From: Naumovozyma dairenensis CBS 421
Taxonomy: Eukaryota; Ascomycota; Saccharomycetes; Saccharomycetales; Saccharomycetaceae
NCBI RefSeq assembly: GCF_000227115.2
Contig: NC_016485.2
Coordinates: 248,001-312,000 of the forward strand
Direction of reading: 5' to 3'
DNA: 64,000 nt
Shown: in pieces, positions 31,788-42,464 of the stretch
How positions within the stretch are numbered: position 1 is the first letter of the stretch
Layout: each line of letters opens with the position of its first letter
Made by a program: the position numbers and the translations under genes
The notes under the pieces: model-generated
The model's database searches: none
Seen by the model: only the letters and a program-made list of their open reading frames with translations
Told to the model about the DNA's origin: nothing

Positions 31788-33341
31788 TTACTTGGATTCT
31801 GAAGTATCATAATCCTTATAAGCTTTTTGAAATTTTTCAACCTCTTTAATTTCTTGTTCCTTGGTTTGTTGACAAATTTGTGAATCCCATTTAACTCTTT
31901 TCGGAAGACGTAACAAAAACGCAATTACTCTTCTCCCAAATTGTAAATCAATCCTGTCTTCAGAATTGAATCTCGCAACGTATATCTTCGGGTCCGTTTC
32001 TGGTGTCTCGTACACAGTAAATTGTAAATAATTACTACTAGAATCGTTAACAAGTTCCATATATTTCTCATCTAATGAGGACTCAAAAGTTTCGAGTTCC
32101 AATTTACGATTTCTCGTGAATTTTTCATTATTAATATATACTTGTCTGTCAAGAGCTTCTTGAAATTTCATTATTAAATACTTTGGAATTGGTAGTACTT
32201 GTTTATGGAAATGAATGGATCTATCTGAATTTATTTCGAACACAATTGTACACATGTCAAATTTCTTGTAATTCATAGAAACAAGCGATCTCTCGTATGT
32301 TTGGAAATCCAATGCTAAAGGAGATGCAAATATATTGTTTGTAGCGGTGTCAGTAGAAGTAGTAGAGGAATCTATTTTGAAATTTAATTTAGGAATATGT
32401 TCTATTGGTATTATCAAACAATGACCTGAAAAATCCATCTCTCCATGAGGCACGGTTAGAGGACCTTTCGCAATTGTAACATATGCGTTATTGCTAATTG
32501 ATAAAATCATGTGGTCTTCAAGATTTGGGTTTGTGAAGCAAAAATGGCAGGAACTTGGTAAAACTGTTCTCGCCTTCTTTACTAAAGCTGATTTCCTATC
32601 TAGTCCTTTATTTGCGTCTTCAATTTCTTTTTCTAATGGCCTCTTTTTACTAGGCATAGTTTCATATGGATTGGAGATTAGATTATCAGGGACAGATTCA
32701 TCATCGTCATCTTCATCGTCGTCCTCCGATTGTATTTTGATGTTAAAAGCATATGCCCATTTGGCTGGGGACCCAAATTCAGCGATATTGATGAATCTTG
32801 TAATTCTTTCTGAAGAGTCCCATTTAAAAGGATCCAACTCAAAAAATGCAACGGGATCTGAATATGTAAAATGGTATTTTGGTTGTAACTTCTTCGCTAT
32901 AGCATCAATTGTTTTATTTCCTGATAGTTTACCTTTAAGTTTCGCAATGTCCATACTCCATTCTCTTGTAATAAAAATATCGACCGGTTGTTTCACTTTA
33001 TTAAATTTCTCATTTATTTCTGTATTTTGTTCTTTCAATTGGCTCTCATTCAAACCTATATATCCAATTCGTAGTTTATTTGATAATTCGTAAACACCGA
33101 ATCCATTCAACTCAATTAAATTTGTTTTGATTTCATTGGTTCTATCATCATTGCCAGATGAAATAGTAAATATAGTTGATAGTCCTTCGATATCTATGTC
33201 TGGAATAATGGATTGAATATCTCCTAAAACAAAAATATTTGCAAATGGACCTGATTTTATATTCAATTTCCTCAGCTTTTGGAAGACTGCTTCTGCGTTA
33301 TTTTTATTGGCGTGAACCACAAGAATTTTTGATTCAGCCAT
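31788..33341 (-). CDS. DRN1: Debranching-enzyme-associated CwfJ-family protein Drn1
   Basis: Orthologue of Drn1, a splicing-associated factor that binds and stimulates the lariat debranching enzyme Dbr1. The 517-residue protein has an N-terminal metallophosphoesterase-like part that lacks the full catalytic motif set. A Lys/Arg/Asp linker follows near 210-255, then CwfJ C-terminal domains with SCHFCFTNPNLEDHMILS (Cys-rich start), GEMDFSGHCLIIPIEHIP (HIT-like histidines) and RVKWDSQICQQTKEQE near the end. S. cerevisiae Drn1 is about 507 residues. Position matches YGR093W. Confidence 0.93.
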   Translation of the reverse strand: MAESKILVVHANKNNAEAVFQKLRKLNIKSGPFANIFVLGDIQSIIPDIDIEGLSTIFTISSGNDDRTNEIKTNLIELNGFGVYELSNKLRIGYIGLNESQLKEQNTEINEKFNKVKQPVDIFITREWSMDIAKLKGKLSGNKTIDAIAKKLQPKYHFTYSDPVAFFELDPFKWDSSERITRFINIAEFGSPAKWAYAFNIKIQSEDDDEDDDDESVPDNLISNPYETMPSKKRPLEKEIEDANKGLDRKSALVKKARTVLPSSCHFCFTNPNLEDHMILSISNNAYVTIAKGPLTVPHGEMDFSGHCLIIPIEHIPKLNFKIDSSTTSTDTATNNIFASPLALDFQTYERSLVSMNYKKFDMCTIVFEINSDRSIHFHKQVLPIPKYLIMKFQEALDRQVYINNEKFTRNRKLELETFESSLDEKYMELVNDSSSNYLQFTVYETPETDPKIYVARFNSEDRIDLQFGRRVIAFLLRLPKRVKWDSQICQQTKEQEIKEVEKFQKAYKDYDTSESK

Positions 33342-33833
33342 ATTTATTCTCTGTTATCAATGTCTGCTCAGATCCAAGGTATGTCACCTATGATTTCTCT
33401 TCTTCTTTCACTAGACTGTCTGCTCTATAATATTGCTGTTACATTTTTTCCAGTTCATTGCATTTTCAGGTTTGAAATTTTTCAACAGTTGAGCGAGAGC
33501 TCGGGAAGGTTTTCTTTAATGAGCTTAGTAGCTAAAACAACAAATGTAAATGAATGTTTTTTTCTTTCTTCTAGTGTAACCTAGTTTCATCTCTTAGAGG
33601 TTCCCTTTCAACCATTAATACACAATGGTCTATCACTAAGACTGTAAAACTTGAAAATGGCCTCCGACAATTAGGAAGGCCACTGTTTTGATTCGAAGTT
33701 ATAATGTAGATAACCAGAGAAATACTGAAAGTTCTTTGCCAAGTAAATGTATATGGTATATTATTTACGCAATCATGAACGAAGTATATAAAGCATGTAT
33801 ATACACGTATAATAACATCGAGCTGGAAGCACA
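33342..33833. other. DRN1 upstream / DBF2 downstream spacer
   Basis: 492 bp between tandem minus-strand genes. No additional gene or notable repeat is recognised. Confidence 0.4.
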
Positions 33834-35573
33834 CTAATAAAAAGTGGCAAATGGATCTGAATGTTCCATTCCATTGAATAGGATACCACTAGACCCTTGT
33901 TTCCCGTTTCTATGTCTGAAAGTGAACCCAACCAATTTAGAATCAACTGCAGAATCGTCAACCATTGCTGATAATTTATTTTGTCTTTTAAATACGTCTG
34001 CATATTTGGCCATATCAGCTTCGTTTGTAAAATCATCAAAGTAGCCTGCATCAACTTCATTGTCTAATTGTGGAATAAACGGTGGCGATATTTGTCTCAA
34101 GGTATTGAAATCTATATCGGCAAAATATGCCATTCTCTTAACATGTTCAAAAGATCTCAACCTATTTAAAGGATCTGCAATTAACCTTGTAATGAAGTCC
34201 CATGTTCTGTCAGAGAATGCTGGTCTACCGTTATCTAAACGTGGTCTCCTTAATGTCCTTTTCCATTGTCTTAAATTTTCATAAGTTTCGTTAGTAGTAG
34301 AACCGCTGAAGGGAGTATAACTAACCAAACTTTCAAATAGCATACAACCTAATGACCAATAATCAACTGTAAAATCATATTTTTTGCCTTCCAACACTTC
34401 TAGTGCCATATAATCTGGTGAACCGACCATTGAGTTCGCATAATTTACTTCATTTTCTCTTAATTTATGATATATTTTTCTTCTATCTTCAATGGATTTC
34501 TCTTTGAATGCTGGAAATTCCAGATTTTTCACTTCTTCTAACCTTATCTTCATACTATGAATTCGTTCATTCGATATAGTACCTGCAGCTAAACCAAAAT
34601 CTGTTAATTTAATATGACCCTTAGCGTCAATTAGAAAATTTTCTGGTTTCAAATCTCTATGTGTATAACCTAATTCGTGTAAGGCATTTACTGCACAGAA
34701 CATTTCACTGATATAGAACCTCGCATGCGCACTCTTCAAATACCTGGTATTAATCAATAACGTACGGAAATCACCGCCTGGGACAAATTCCATTGCCAAA
34801 TATAAACTTTGTGTGTCTTGGAATGCATACAGTAATTTAACTAACCACTCCGATCGAGTTGTCGTTAAGATATCTCTCTCAGTTAACACATGATTTGTTT
34901 CATTCAATTTAAATAACAGTTTTTTGTTCAGTATCTTTAGAGCGCAAACTTCATTGGTATCCCTTTTCCTTGCCAAATAAACTTGACCGTATCCACCTTG
35001 TCCGACTTGTGTAATCATTTCGAAATCTTTATGTTTTGGCTTTAACCGTCTCTTCCTCAATACATCATGTTCTTGCTGTATATAACCGTTCCATTCCATA
35101 TTTAAGGTTTGATCTGACATATTTTGAGCCCTCTTATGTTCCAAATATTCCAAAACTTTCTTAGTACGTTGTCTTCTACTAATTACATAATCAAACATAT
35201 CACAATAATAATCTAAGAAATACATTTTGCAAACACTAACGACTCTCTGGGTATTATTATGAGCTGCCTTCTCGTAAAATCCGTTGGGTAATTTCTTAGG
35301 CGATTTACTTATATCAACGCCATCTAGTGAAATTCCATCAATATCCATTTTGGAATCTTCACCATTCCCGTTACCATATAGTGACACATTGGGGTTTCGA
35401 GGTGATCCTTGCATTCTGTTTCCTCTGTATTTTGAAGGAGTAGATAAGATATTTCTAGTGTTAACCGCGTTTCCGGGACCATTGTATTGCTGACTATCCG
35501 TAGTAGTATCAAAACTTAATTGGTTCATATTCCCAGTTAGAGTATCGATCTTCTTTTCCGATATTGGTAGCAT
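33834..35573 (-). CDS. DBF2: NDR/LATS-type mitotic exit kinase Dbf2
   Basis: AGC-family Ser/Thr kinase of the mitotic exit network, active with Mob1 and phosphorylating Cdc14 and cytokinesis factors. The 579-residue protein has an N-terminal Mob1-binding region (about 105-175), then the kinase domain with GQGGYGQVYL (P loop), HRDLKPEN (catalytic loop) and DFG. NDR kinases have an insert between DFG and the activation segment, and it is seen here up to SMVGSPDYMALE. A C-terminal hydrophobic motif LVGFTFRH supplies the regulatory Thr. S. cerevisiae Dbf2 is about 572 residues. The paralogue Dbf20 is the alternative, but gene order (YGR092W) favours Dbf2. Confidence 0.93.
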   Translation of the reverse strand: MLPISEKKIDTLTGNMNQLSFDTTTDSQQYNGPGNAVNTRNILSTPSKYRGNRMQGSPRNPNVSLYGNGNGEDSKMDIDGISLDGVDISKSPKKLPNGFYEKAAHNNTQRVVSVCKMYFLDYYCDMFDYVISRRQRTKKVLEYLEHKRAQNMSDQTLNMEWNGYIQQEHDVLRKRRLKPKHKDFEMITQVGQGGYGQVYLARKRDTNEVCALKILNKKLLFKLNETNHVLTERDILTTTRSEWLVKLLYAFQDTQSLYLAMEFVPGGDFRTLLINTRYLKSAHARFYISEMFCAVNALHELGYTHRDLKPENFLIDAKGHIKLTDFGLAAGTISNERIHSMKIRLEEVKNLEFPAFKEKSIEDRRKIYHKLRENEVNYANSMVGSPDYMALEVLEGKKYDFTVDYWSLGCMLFESLVSYTPFSGSTTNETYENLRQWKRTLRRPRLDNGRPAFSDRTWDFITRLIADPLNRLRSFEHVKRMAYFADIDFNTLRQISPPFIPQLDNEVDAGYFDDFTNEADMAKYADVFKRQNKLSAMVDDSAVDSKLVGFTFRHRNGKQGSSGILFNGMEHSDPFATFY

Positions 35574-36144
35574 TATTTTGAACTGTGATAAAGTAAGTAT
35601 TGATCAGGAGAAACAATATTGGAAATTAAAGATGAAAGGACGAGTCGATTGAGAATAGCGTAGATTTGGTGCTGTTCCTTCCTTCTTTGGATTTTTGCGA
35701 TCCGTTTTTCTTGGTTTTTCTTGGAATATTAAACAAGTATGTGGTTTGTCCCCCGTTACAATTTCCTCCTTAGATTTGCCAACAATACGTACGTACTGGT
35801 TTAATGAACTATTAACTTTTTTTTTTTTAGTATCAAAGGATATGCTTTCTATCTTTTCATTCGAGATTTTTTCGATTTCGTGATCTGCATAAGACTTTTG
35901 TTTATTTTTCCACCTAAAAGGGAAATATAATTGGTTGTAAGAGGTGTTCGGGTTTTTGGTTTAGGCAAGTGTCACATTTCAAAGTTGTGTCACAAAATAA
36001 TAAAAATGATTTATTTATGGATGAATAATAATTGCAGATATTATATACACTTGATGGGAAACTATGGAGCCAATATATTGTATAGTGGTTCATGCAAAGA
36101 GAGAAGGGACAGGGTGTATATGAACGTATATAAATATGTGTGCC
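35574..36144. other. DBF2 upstream / PRP31 downstream spacer
   Basis: 571 bp between tandem minus-strand genes. It has a short ATACGTACGTA tract near 35786 and a T10-type run at about 35819-35828. No gene or RNA is recognised. Confidence 0.4.
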
Positions 36145-37635
36145 TTATCTATGATGCGAATACCAATCTGTGTCAGTATCGTTATTTGGCTTTTGTTTCT
36201 TAAATTCAGGATTATCAACATTATCAGAAGTCAAAGATACCATATATGCATTTGATTGATATTCAGCATCTTTTAATCTCCGCTTCATCACCTTTGTCAT
36301 TTTTGCTGAATTGTTTACCGATAGGCCCTTTAAACTAGCTGAGCCCATAGCATTCTGAACAGATGAAGTAGCCATCCCCATCCCAATTTCTTCTCCAAAG
36401 GCATCCAAAGTTGTTTGCTCTTGGTTTCCAAATTCCATTCTATTCTGTAATTGACGAAGATGTGACAACTCAAACTGTTGCTTATACTTCCTAAACTTCC
36501 GGCCAGCTCTTTTCTTCTTTGGCTTATCCTCAGGAATTGGCAATGGTTTCACTGCTGATTGATTTGGTGGTTCTTTAAGTTTTTGAATTTTCTCGAGCAA
36601 TTCATTCTTCCAGTTCTGACCTAATGTACCATCTCCTTTATGGGTTTTACTCCCTGCATCAACTCTTGCAGCTAGCGATGCTTTGGCACAAACCATTCTC
36701 AACATTTGCTTATGATTTTCAGATGGTTGGTCTTGGATTAAGTCGCAATCATAAATATATCCTTCTTGTCGTACACCACTTAACGACGTATGTAGCTCAT
36801 GAGACTGGTGTTTACTTTTTCCAATAGATGCCAGATTACAACTTGGTATTTGGCTCAGATCTAATATACTACCAGCATGAGATATTAATAAAGCCGCGAT
36901 TTGGGATCCAATTAGTGCACATAAATTAGGGGCAATGTGACTAATATTTGATGTAATATAATGGGTTATCAATTCTTGCAAAGCAGAGAGCGTAGTTATC
37001 ATATCGGTTGACTTTAATATTTCCTTTTGCTTTTGGTGATCTAACTTAAATGATATATCGAATGAGGATTTCATTGAAATATTTAGCACAATGATTTGTT
37101 CCTTGGTCAGTTTGGCTTCATTTTCGAATAAGTTATTAAGTTCTCCTGATGAGAGGTCTTGATGCGATTCAAAAATTTTAACGATACGAGCATACTGTAA
37201 CTGAGAGGATGTGATGGTGTCTAATTCATTGAACTTTTTGCTATACAAAAAACGCAAGTAATGATAAATTTTTTGTAATTCATGTTTTATTATATGTGTA
37301 ATTTCATTTAAACGAGGGAGTAATGAACTGAACTGAATATTTTGTGATGATATGATGGAGTTTATTCTTTGATGCTTCTCATATATAATTGATAGGGTTT
37401 CCACATGTTGTTTTTCAAACAAGCTATTTGCGGATATGACAGGTGTAAATTTTCGCACCAGTGAATCTAAAAATTGTAAATCATCCTCTTCTTCTGCTAC
37501 ATCTTTACCTATGATTGGTACATCAATAACTGCCTCTTCATCTTGTTCTTCAGAATCTACTTCATCGACATCTCCCCCCAGATCGGCTTCAAGATCATTC
37601 AAAAAATCTTCTTCATCTTCACCCAAATCAGACAT
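36145..37635 (-). CDS. PRP31: U4/U6.U5 snRNP splicing factor Prp31
   Basis: Nop-domain protein that binds the U4 5' stem-loop with Snu13 and is needed to form the tri-snRNP. The 496-residue protein starts with an acidic segment (1-55). A coiled-coil and Nop domain follow, including ITHYITSNISHIAPNLCALIG and the SQIAALLISHAGSILDLSQIPSCNL region. A Lys-rich KKKRAGRKFRKYKQQFELS nuclear signal and a Gln/Gly-rich tail complete it. S. cerevisiae Prp31 is about 494 residues. Position matches YGR091W. Confidence 0.95.
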   Translation of the reverse strand: MSDLGEDEEDFLNDLEADLGGDVDEVDSEEQDEEAVIDVPIIGKDVAEEEDDLQFLDSLVRKFTPVISANSLFEKQHVETLSIIYEKHQRINSIISSQNIQFSSLLPRLNEITHIIKHELQKIYHYLRFLYSKKFNELDTITSSQLQYARIVKIFESHQDLSSGELNNLFENEAKLTKEQIIVLNISMKSSFDISFKLDHQKQKEILKSTDMITTLSALQELITHYITSNISHIAPNLCALIGSQIAALLISHAGSILDLSQIPSCNLASIGKSKHQSHELHTSLSGVRQEGYIYDCDLIQDQPSENHKQMLRMVCAKASLAARVDAGSKTHKGDGTLGQNWKNELLEKIQKLKEPPNQSAVKPLPIPEDKPKKKRAGRKFRKYKQQFELSHLRQLQNRMEFGNQEQTTLDAFGEEIGMGMATSSVQNAMGSASLKGLSVNNSAKMTKVMKRRLKDAEYQSNAYMVSLTSDNVDNPEFKKQKPNNDTDTDWYSHHR

Positions 37636-38002
37636 TGTATATAGAGAGATTTGCTTCCTCGCAGTGATGAGTTTTGATGAGTTTTATGTAAAAGCTCCGC
37701 TCTTCTTTCAACTTTAGGTTACCATACATATTTTAAAGTTTATATTATTCATTTTAAATTTTTGATTGCTCAAAAAGATTAAGCGCCGAAGCTATTTTCC
37801 AACGTAAAATAAATGAACCTCTAGTAACAGAATTATACTAAGAAATATTTTTAAACGTGCATGTAGAAGGTAGTATTCCTTATGTCTCTATTTATGTAAA
37901 AAAGAAAGATATACTCTATGACTGAAAATCTATTATTATTTATCTAGTTGTTGTTGTTTTATTGTACACGGTCAGCTAAAATATAGACAATTTTTATACT
38001 AT
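37636..38002. other. PRP31 upstream / UTP22 downstream spacer
   Basis: 367 bp, AT-rich, between tandem minus-strand genes. Nothing beyond ordinary promoter and terminator sequence is seen. Confidence 0.4.
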
Positions 38003-41000
38003 CTAATTAGTTTCAAAATCAACAACCAATTCGTGGCCGAATGCAGAAATTTCTTGGAAGATGGCCTCCTTATTCAAAATGACATTTTCTTTATCAATGG
38101 GCTTCATATTACAATCCAGATTAACTTTAAATTTATGTGATTTCTTAAATAATGGTTTTATTAACCCAGTAATGACATTTTTATTACCCTTGTTGCCACC
38201 ACATACACCAATATATCTATGACTTGAGAATATTAGGCTATTCTTGTATTTCATGTTCAAATATTTCATCAATTGGAATGTTGGGTCCATCTTTTCAGAT
38301 AGAGCAGCCAAGTCCGATGGAAATGCAGTTGGGGCTTGATCATTAGCAATATTTCTGAATTCAGATGAGCCTAATATACCACTTGATGTCTTTAATGGTA
38401 CAGGCGTCTTCAAATGAACAACAAAGTCGTAATCCTTTAACCCTGGAGTAAATAATAATCCAATAGTTTGCTCATTTATACCATGCGTGTGCAATAAGTT
38501 GGTGGCAACTTTCGCTAGTGCAGTTAATCTTGTCGCTATGGCTAATGGGATATCACTTGAATATAATAACCCACTTGGATCGTTTTTAGAGGCGACAAAG
38601 AATTGTAAATGTATACCATTTGGATCGCTATTTCTTAGATTATTGAAATTAGTTTGGATTCCCTTATATTGAGCCAAAGTTAGTTTTTCAGATAATTTTT
38701 TCATCGTTTTAGAGTCTAAATCAGAGCCACCAATACTCGTTTCTAAAGAATCTTCTAACTTATCTTCTGGTTTAACCAAATCAAGGATTAAAGGATCTTC
38801 TTTCCAATTCCATTGACTTATAAATTTTAAAATTTTTAAAAACCCATTCTCGACAGATCCTGGAATGTTATATGGAGAACAATCAACGAATGGCTTCATG
38901 GCAATTAATTCAACTAACTCTTCGGGCAAGTGTCCAAATAGTAAATGCGTGTCTAACCATTTCTTGAATAACCTAACAACTGGTGAATAGAAATGGTAAG
39001 AATGTGATATATTCTCTATAGTTCTTGTATGTCTAATGGAAGCTAAATATTTAGCTGTAAACTTCAAGAATGTCTTTTCTAACTCGGGTTTGATTTCATT
39101 CCTAGCGTTTGATATAGCCCTTAGATATAGAACTTCATCACGTTCGGTTAGGACTCTGATCCTGAAACCATATCCTTCTGGTGTTAAAATATTCAAAGTA
39201 ACAATTTCTAAATTATATGGAATGGATTCATCTCTTGTGAAAAATGATTTATATTGATTCCCATTTTCGGCCTGTAATTGTTCTTGCATTTTTAATAAAA
39301 ATGCAGTCTTGGCCTTTTCTAATGATGTTATTTCATCCGGCCACCTTTGAGAAGATTCGAATTCAAGGATAAGTTCTTGAAAAAAATCTGGATTTGAATA
39401 TGCAAATGGTACTGGTTGACATAATGATGTATATCTGAAGGCGGATCCAACTGGTAAAATAGACTTTATGGATAAAGGTAAATTCATCTTGAACATTATT
39501 TTGTATAAATTGTCGAAAGACTTTTTTAGATTGAAATAACTGTTCAAATTTAGGACTGATGTATTTGTACTAGCTGGTAAATTTGGTAATGGGAGAATAT
39601 CTTGGAATTGTTTTGTAATCGGATTTTGTATGATTAGTTTTTCAGATATATGCTTCTTTAGAACGAAATCTAATACGTTAGAAATAATTGGTTCGGATGA
39701 AGAAGTAGTCCAAATACAACAATGCGTGATAGATCCATCCTTGAAACGACGTAATGAGGATTTTGGACCCCAGAAATTCTTAAAAAAAGTCGCTTCTGGT
39801 GAAGCTTCTTCCGAATGTGCTGGACCTTTGGTGACTAATTTTTCAGATTCCTCTGGATTCACTAACAGTTTTAATTTGATATAATCGAAGTTAAAATGGT
39901 TCTCCCCACTCGTGGAATGTACCTTTCTTTTGTTGATAGGGAACGATGATTTCGAGTCTACTAACTCCACCTCTGCCAAAGTAATTCTTTCACCTAATGC
40001 AATTTTAACGACATTTAGAAGTTTATTCACTAGGAAGTTCTCTATAGTAATGAATTTAATTCTTTCTAATGGACCAAAGGCAGATGCTAATAGAGAATCA
40101 GTGTGAGTACTATTCCCCAATGGAAGATGCAAATCGTAACATAAATCAAATTTCAAATTATCCACCCTACTGATATTTGTTAGGAAAATATTGGCGAATT
40201 GATCTTGAACAACATTATTCAACATAGCTAAAGTGTGTTTCGCATACAATTTCAACGCTTGGTATGATGCGATGCTCATTTTCGTTAGAATATTGACTTT
40301 AGTGGACATGTCAAATAATGTAGGGATTTGGAATCCTTCTTCAATATATTTGGATACACGCGTGGTAGAGTCTTCTTCAGGTTCAGAGTAAAATTGTAAG
40401 TAACCATCAGTACATAAATCCATTGTTGCTAAATATTTTATGACACCTTTAAACAATTGATAAGAAGAAAACCCATGTAAAAGGATCTTATTTCCATTTA
40501 TACCACCACCATTCAGAAGTGCGGCCATTAACGTAACAAATTCGAATGTGCCAAATCCTCCAGTCATTTTTGAATGGCCAGAACTAGAAGAGAATCCTCG
40601 TTGTTGTAACCATAACCTGCCCAGATTGGTTGCTTCTTTAAATGAAACAGTTTGTTTTTTAGTTTTGTATAGATATTTTAGGTAGACTTCATAAGTAGTG
40701 GAGGAAAGAACAGCAAAATTATATAATGGAGTCGCTGGTAATTCTTTAGTATTTTCATCCTGTACAACTCTGATACAATTTTTATTTGGTAACAATTTTT
40801 TGGCATCGAACATTTTATGTGGGAAACCTATTATTAAATTAATGGAAAATTTAGTTTTATAAAAATTATATTCTTCATTCGCTTGAGAAGTAGGAGCCTT
40901 ATCGCAAGAAATTTTTAAAATTGGTAAAAGTGGGTCATCATTAAAATATGTATACTCGACGGACAAGTAGCCATCCAGTTTTTCATTTTTCAGAGCGATT

Positions 41001-41686
41001 GATAAATGGTGTGTCAAGTATGCTAAATACACACTTCTCTTGTGTAGAGCTCTGAAATTTAAGAAATCTTTCTTTTCAAATAAAGTTTCTGGCATTGTTA
41101 ACAAAACATCGATAGATGAACCCTTTGGCTGATATATACCTGTCTTCAAAGCAAATGAGCCAATCAATGAGACATCTGGTTTTTTATAATTAAATTTATA
41201 GTGCGTAGATGCTGGAGTTGGTTTTGGATCAACAAAAGGAACAGCAACGATTTTTCCCTTGAAGAATGATTCCACTTCAGTAATTGTTTTTTCTTCCCAT
41301 TCAGGAACTTGTTGTATCATATCATATAACTTATGTAAAAACTTTTCAACTTTTAGGACATGAGATTCTTTTAGTTTTACTTGTTCTAATAATTCATCTA
41401 TTTGCAATTTAAAGATATTCGATTGAAACAACTCGGCCGTTTCTCTGGCAATGTGTATATCTTGTGAAGCTGTTGAACCACTTGTTGGACCATTCTTAAC
41501 CTTGTTTGCTGTCACTTCCTCTTCCTCTTCCTCCTCTTCTTCGTCGTCACTTTTGCTTTCCTCTTTTTCAGGTTCATTTTGTTTTGGTTCAGTCACCCCA
41601 GTTTCGACTTGCTCTATTAGAGCTTTTTTCGAGTAAGGACTTTCTGGTTCTGTAATTTCAGAAACTTTTCTTTTGATACCAGTCAT
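38003..41686 (-). CDS. UTP22: SSU processome component Utp22 (Nrap family)
   Basis: Nucleolar protein of the UTP-C subcomplex of the small-subunit processome, needed for 18S rRNA maturation. With Rrp7 and CK2 it also links to ribosomal protein gene control. The 1227-residue protein shows an acidic N-terminus with a Glu run near 50-60, then Nrap-type repeats of poly(A)-polymerase-like and OAS1-like folds. Motifs include GSFALKTGIYQPKGSSIDVLLTMP early, GRLWLQQRGF in the middle and the Nrap C-terminal region with SSHRYIGVCGGN. S. cerevisiae Utp22 is about 1237 residues. Position matches YGR090W. Confidence 0.96.
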   Translation of the reverse strand: MTGIKRKVSEITEPESPYSKKALIEQVETGVTEPKQNEPEKEESKSDDEEEEEEEEEVTANKVKNGPTSGSTASQDIHIARETAELFQSNIFKLQIDELLEQVKLKESHVLKVEKFLHKLYDMIQQVPEWEEKTITEVESFFKGKIVAVPFVDPKPTPASTHYKFNYKKPDVSLIGSFALKTGIYQPKGSSIDVLLTMPETLFEKKDFLNFRALHKRSVYLAYLTHHLSIALKNEKLDGYLSVEYTYFNDDPLLPILKISCDKAPTSQANEEYNFYKTKFSINLIIGFPHKMFDAKKLLPNKNCIRVVQDENTKELPATPLYNFAVLSSTTYEVYLKYLYKTKKQTVSFKEATNLGRLWLQQRGFSSSSGHSKMTGGFGTFEFVTLMAALLNGGGINGNKILLHGFSSYQLFKGVIKYLATMDLCTDGYLQFYSEPEEDSTTRVSKYIEEGFQIPTLFDMSTKVNILTKMSIASYQALKLYAKHTLAMLNNVVQDQFANIFLTNISRVDNLKFDLCYDLHLPLGNSTHTDSLLASAFGPLERIKFITIENFLVNKLLNVVKIALGERITLAEVELVDSKSSFPINKRKVHSTSGENHFNFDYIKLKLLVNPEESEKLVTKGPAHSEEASPEATFFKNFWGPKSSLRRFKDGSITHCCIWTTSSSEPIISNVLDFVLKKHISEKLIIQNPITKQFQDILPLPNLPASTNTSVLNLNSYFNLKKSFDNLYKIMFKMNLPLSIKSILPVGSAFRYTSLCQPVPFAYSNPDFFQELILEFESSQRWPDEITSLEKAKTAFLLKMQEQLQAENGNQYKSFFTRDESIPYNLEIVTLNILTPEGYGFRIRVLTERDEVLYLRAISNARNEIKPELEKTFLKFTAKYLASIRHTRTIENISHSYHFYSPVVRLFKKWLDTHLLFGHLPEELVELIAMKPFVDCSPYNIPGSVENGFLKILKFISQWNWKEDPLILDLVKPEDKLEDSLETSIGGSDLDSKTMKKLSEKLTLAQYKGIQTNFNNLRNSDPNGIHLQFFVASKNDPSGLLYSSDIPLAIATRLTALAKVATNLLHTHGINEQTIGLLFTPGLKDYDFVVHLKTPVPLKTSSGILGSSEFRNIANDQAPTAFPSDLAALSEKMDPTFQLMKYLNMKYKNSLIFSSHRYIGVCGGNKGNKNVITGLIKPLFKKSHKFKVNLDCNMKPIDKENVILNKEAIFQEISAFGHELVVDFETN

Positions 41687-42128
41687 CGATGATGCTTTAC
41701 CTGCTGATGAAATGTCAGTTGTGTTTGTATAAAATCAAAAGAAGTAGTTCTCCACCTCAGTTTTTATGATTTACTCTTGGAGACGTAAAGCTATTAATCT
41801 AGCTTTCTTTTCTCCGTATGGGGTCCCTTACTAGATGTATTTGAACAGATCTCGTTTTCAAGGTTTTACTGTTTAACTTTTCACCAAAAATTACTTGGTA
41901 CTGGTAATTTTCAACATTTCGTTGTGTTTTTCTACTATTAAATCTACATAATTAAATGTCCGTCCGCGAAAAATGAGCCCAAAGTCTCGCACTAGAGGGA
42001 AAGCGGCTCTGCCTAGGAAAACTGTATTCTCTGCCTACGGGTGGGTGGTGTTTTCTCTTTGGAAAAATGTTCCCGGCAAAAAGCAGAATGGAATCGGTGC
42101 TTACTATATAAAAAAGGAAAAATCTGGC

Positions 42129-42133
42129 AAAAA
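42129..42133 (-). terminator. Pol III terminator of the tRNA-Thr gene
   Basis: A run of five T on the minus strand, about 12 nt past the tRNA 3' end, fits RNA polymerase III termination. Confidence 0.7.
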
Positions 42134-42144
42134 TAACCAACGTT

Positions 42145-42216
42145 TGCCACTTGCCAGAATTGAACTAGCGACCTTTGCATTACAAGTGCAACGCTCTACC
42201 ACTAAGCTAAAGAGGC
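42145..42216 (-). tRNA. tT(UGU): tRNA-Thr (anticodon UGU)
   Basis: A 72-nt cloverleaf. The 5' acceptor strand is GCCTCTT and the 3' strand AAGTGGC, followed by discriminator A; position 4 would be a U-U mismatch. The A box is TAGCTTAGTGG. The anticodon stem TTGCA/TGCAA holds the loop CTTGTAA, giving anticodon TGT, which reads ACA threonine codons. The B-box-like T arm is AGTTCAATTCT. No intron. It closely resembles S. cerevisiae tT(UGU), which lies in the same part of chromosome VII, so the locus looks conserved. Confidence 0.97.
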
Positions 42217-42464
42217 AAATTTTCTTTTTGAAAAACTTTTTAGACAATTCCTTCCAACGTAGAAACTTTTCTTTAGAAATCACGTCCATATGAACACCAT
42301 AAATCCTATTTGTGATGTTTCTTCTAACAACTACATGAAATATTTAATTAAATGCTAAGCTAAAAGGATGAATTGAACTAGGAAATAGAACGGAAAGGAA
42401 GATTTTCAACGACTTCTGCGTGTTACTGCTGTTGATAAACGAAGTATAGAGATATAGTACACGT

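Noticed and set aside
32491..33093. 200-codon plus-strand ORF opposite DRN1
   Set aside because: Fully antisense to the conserved DRN1 coding region, with a poly-Ser run that mirrors the Asp/Glu codons; no independent homology.
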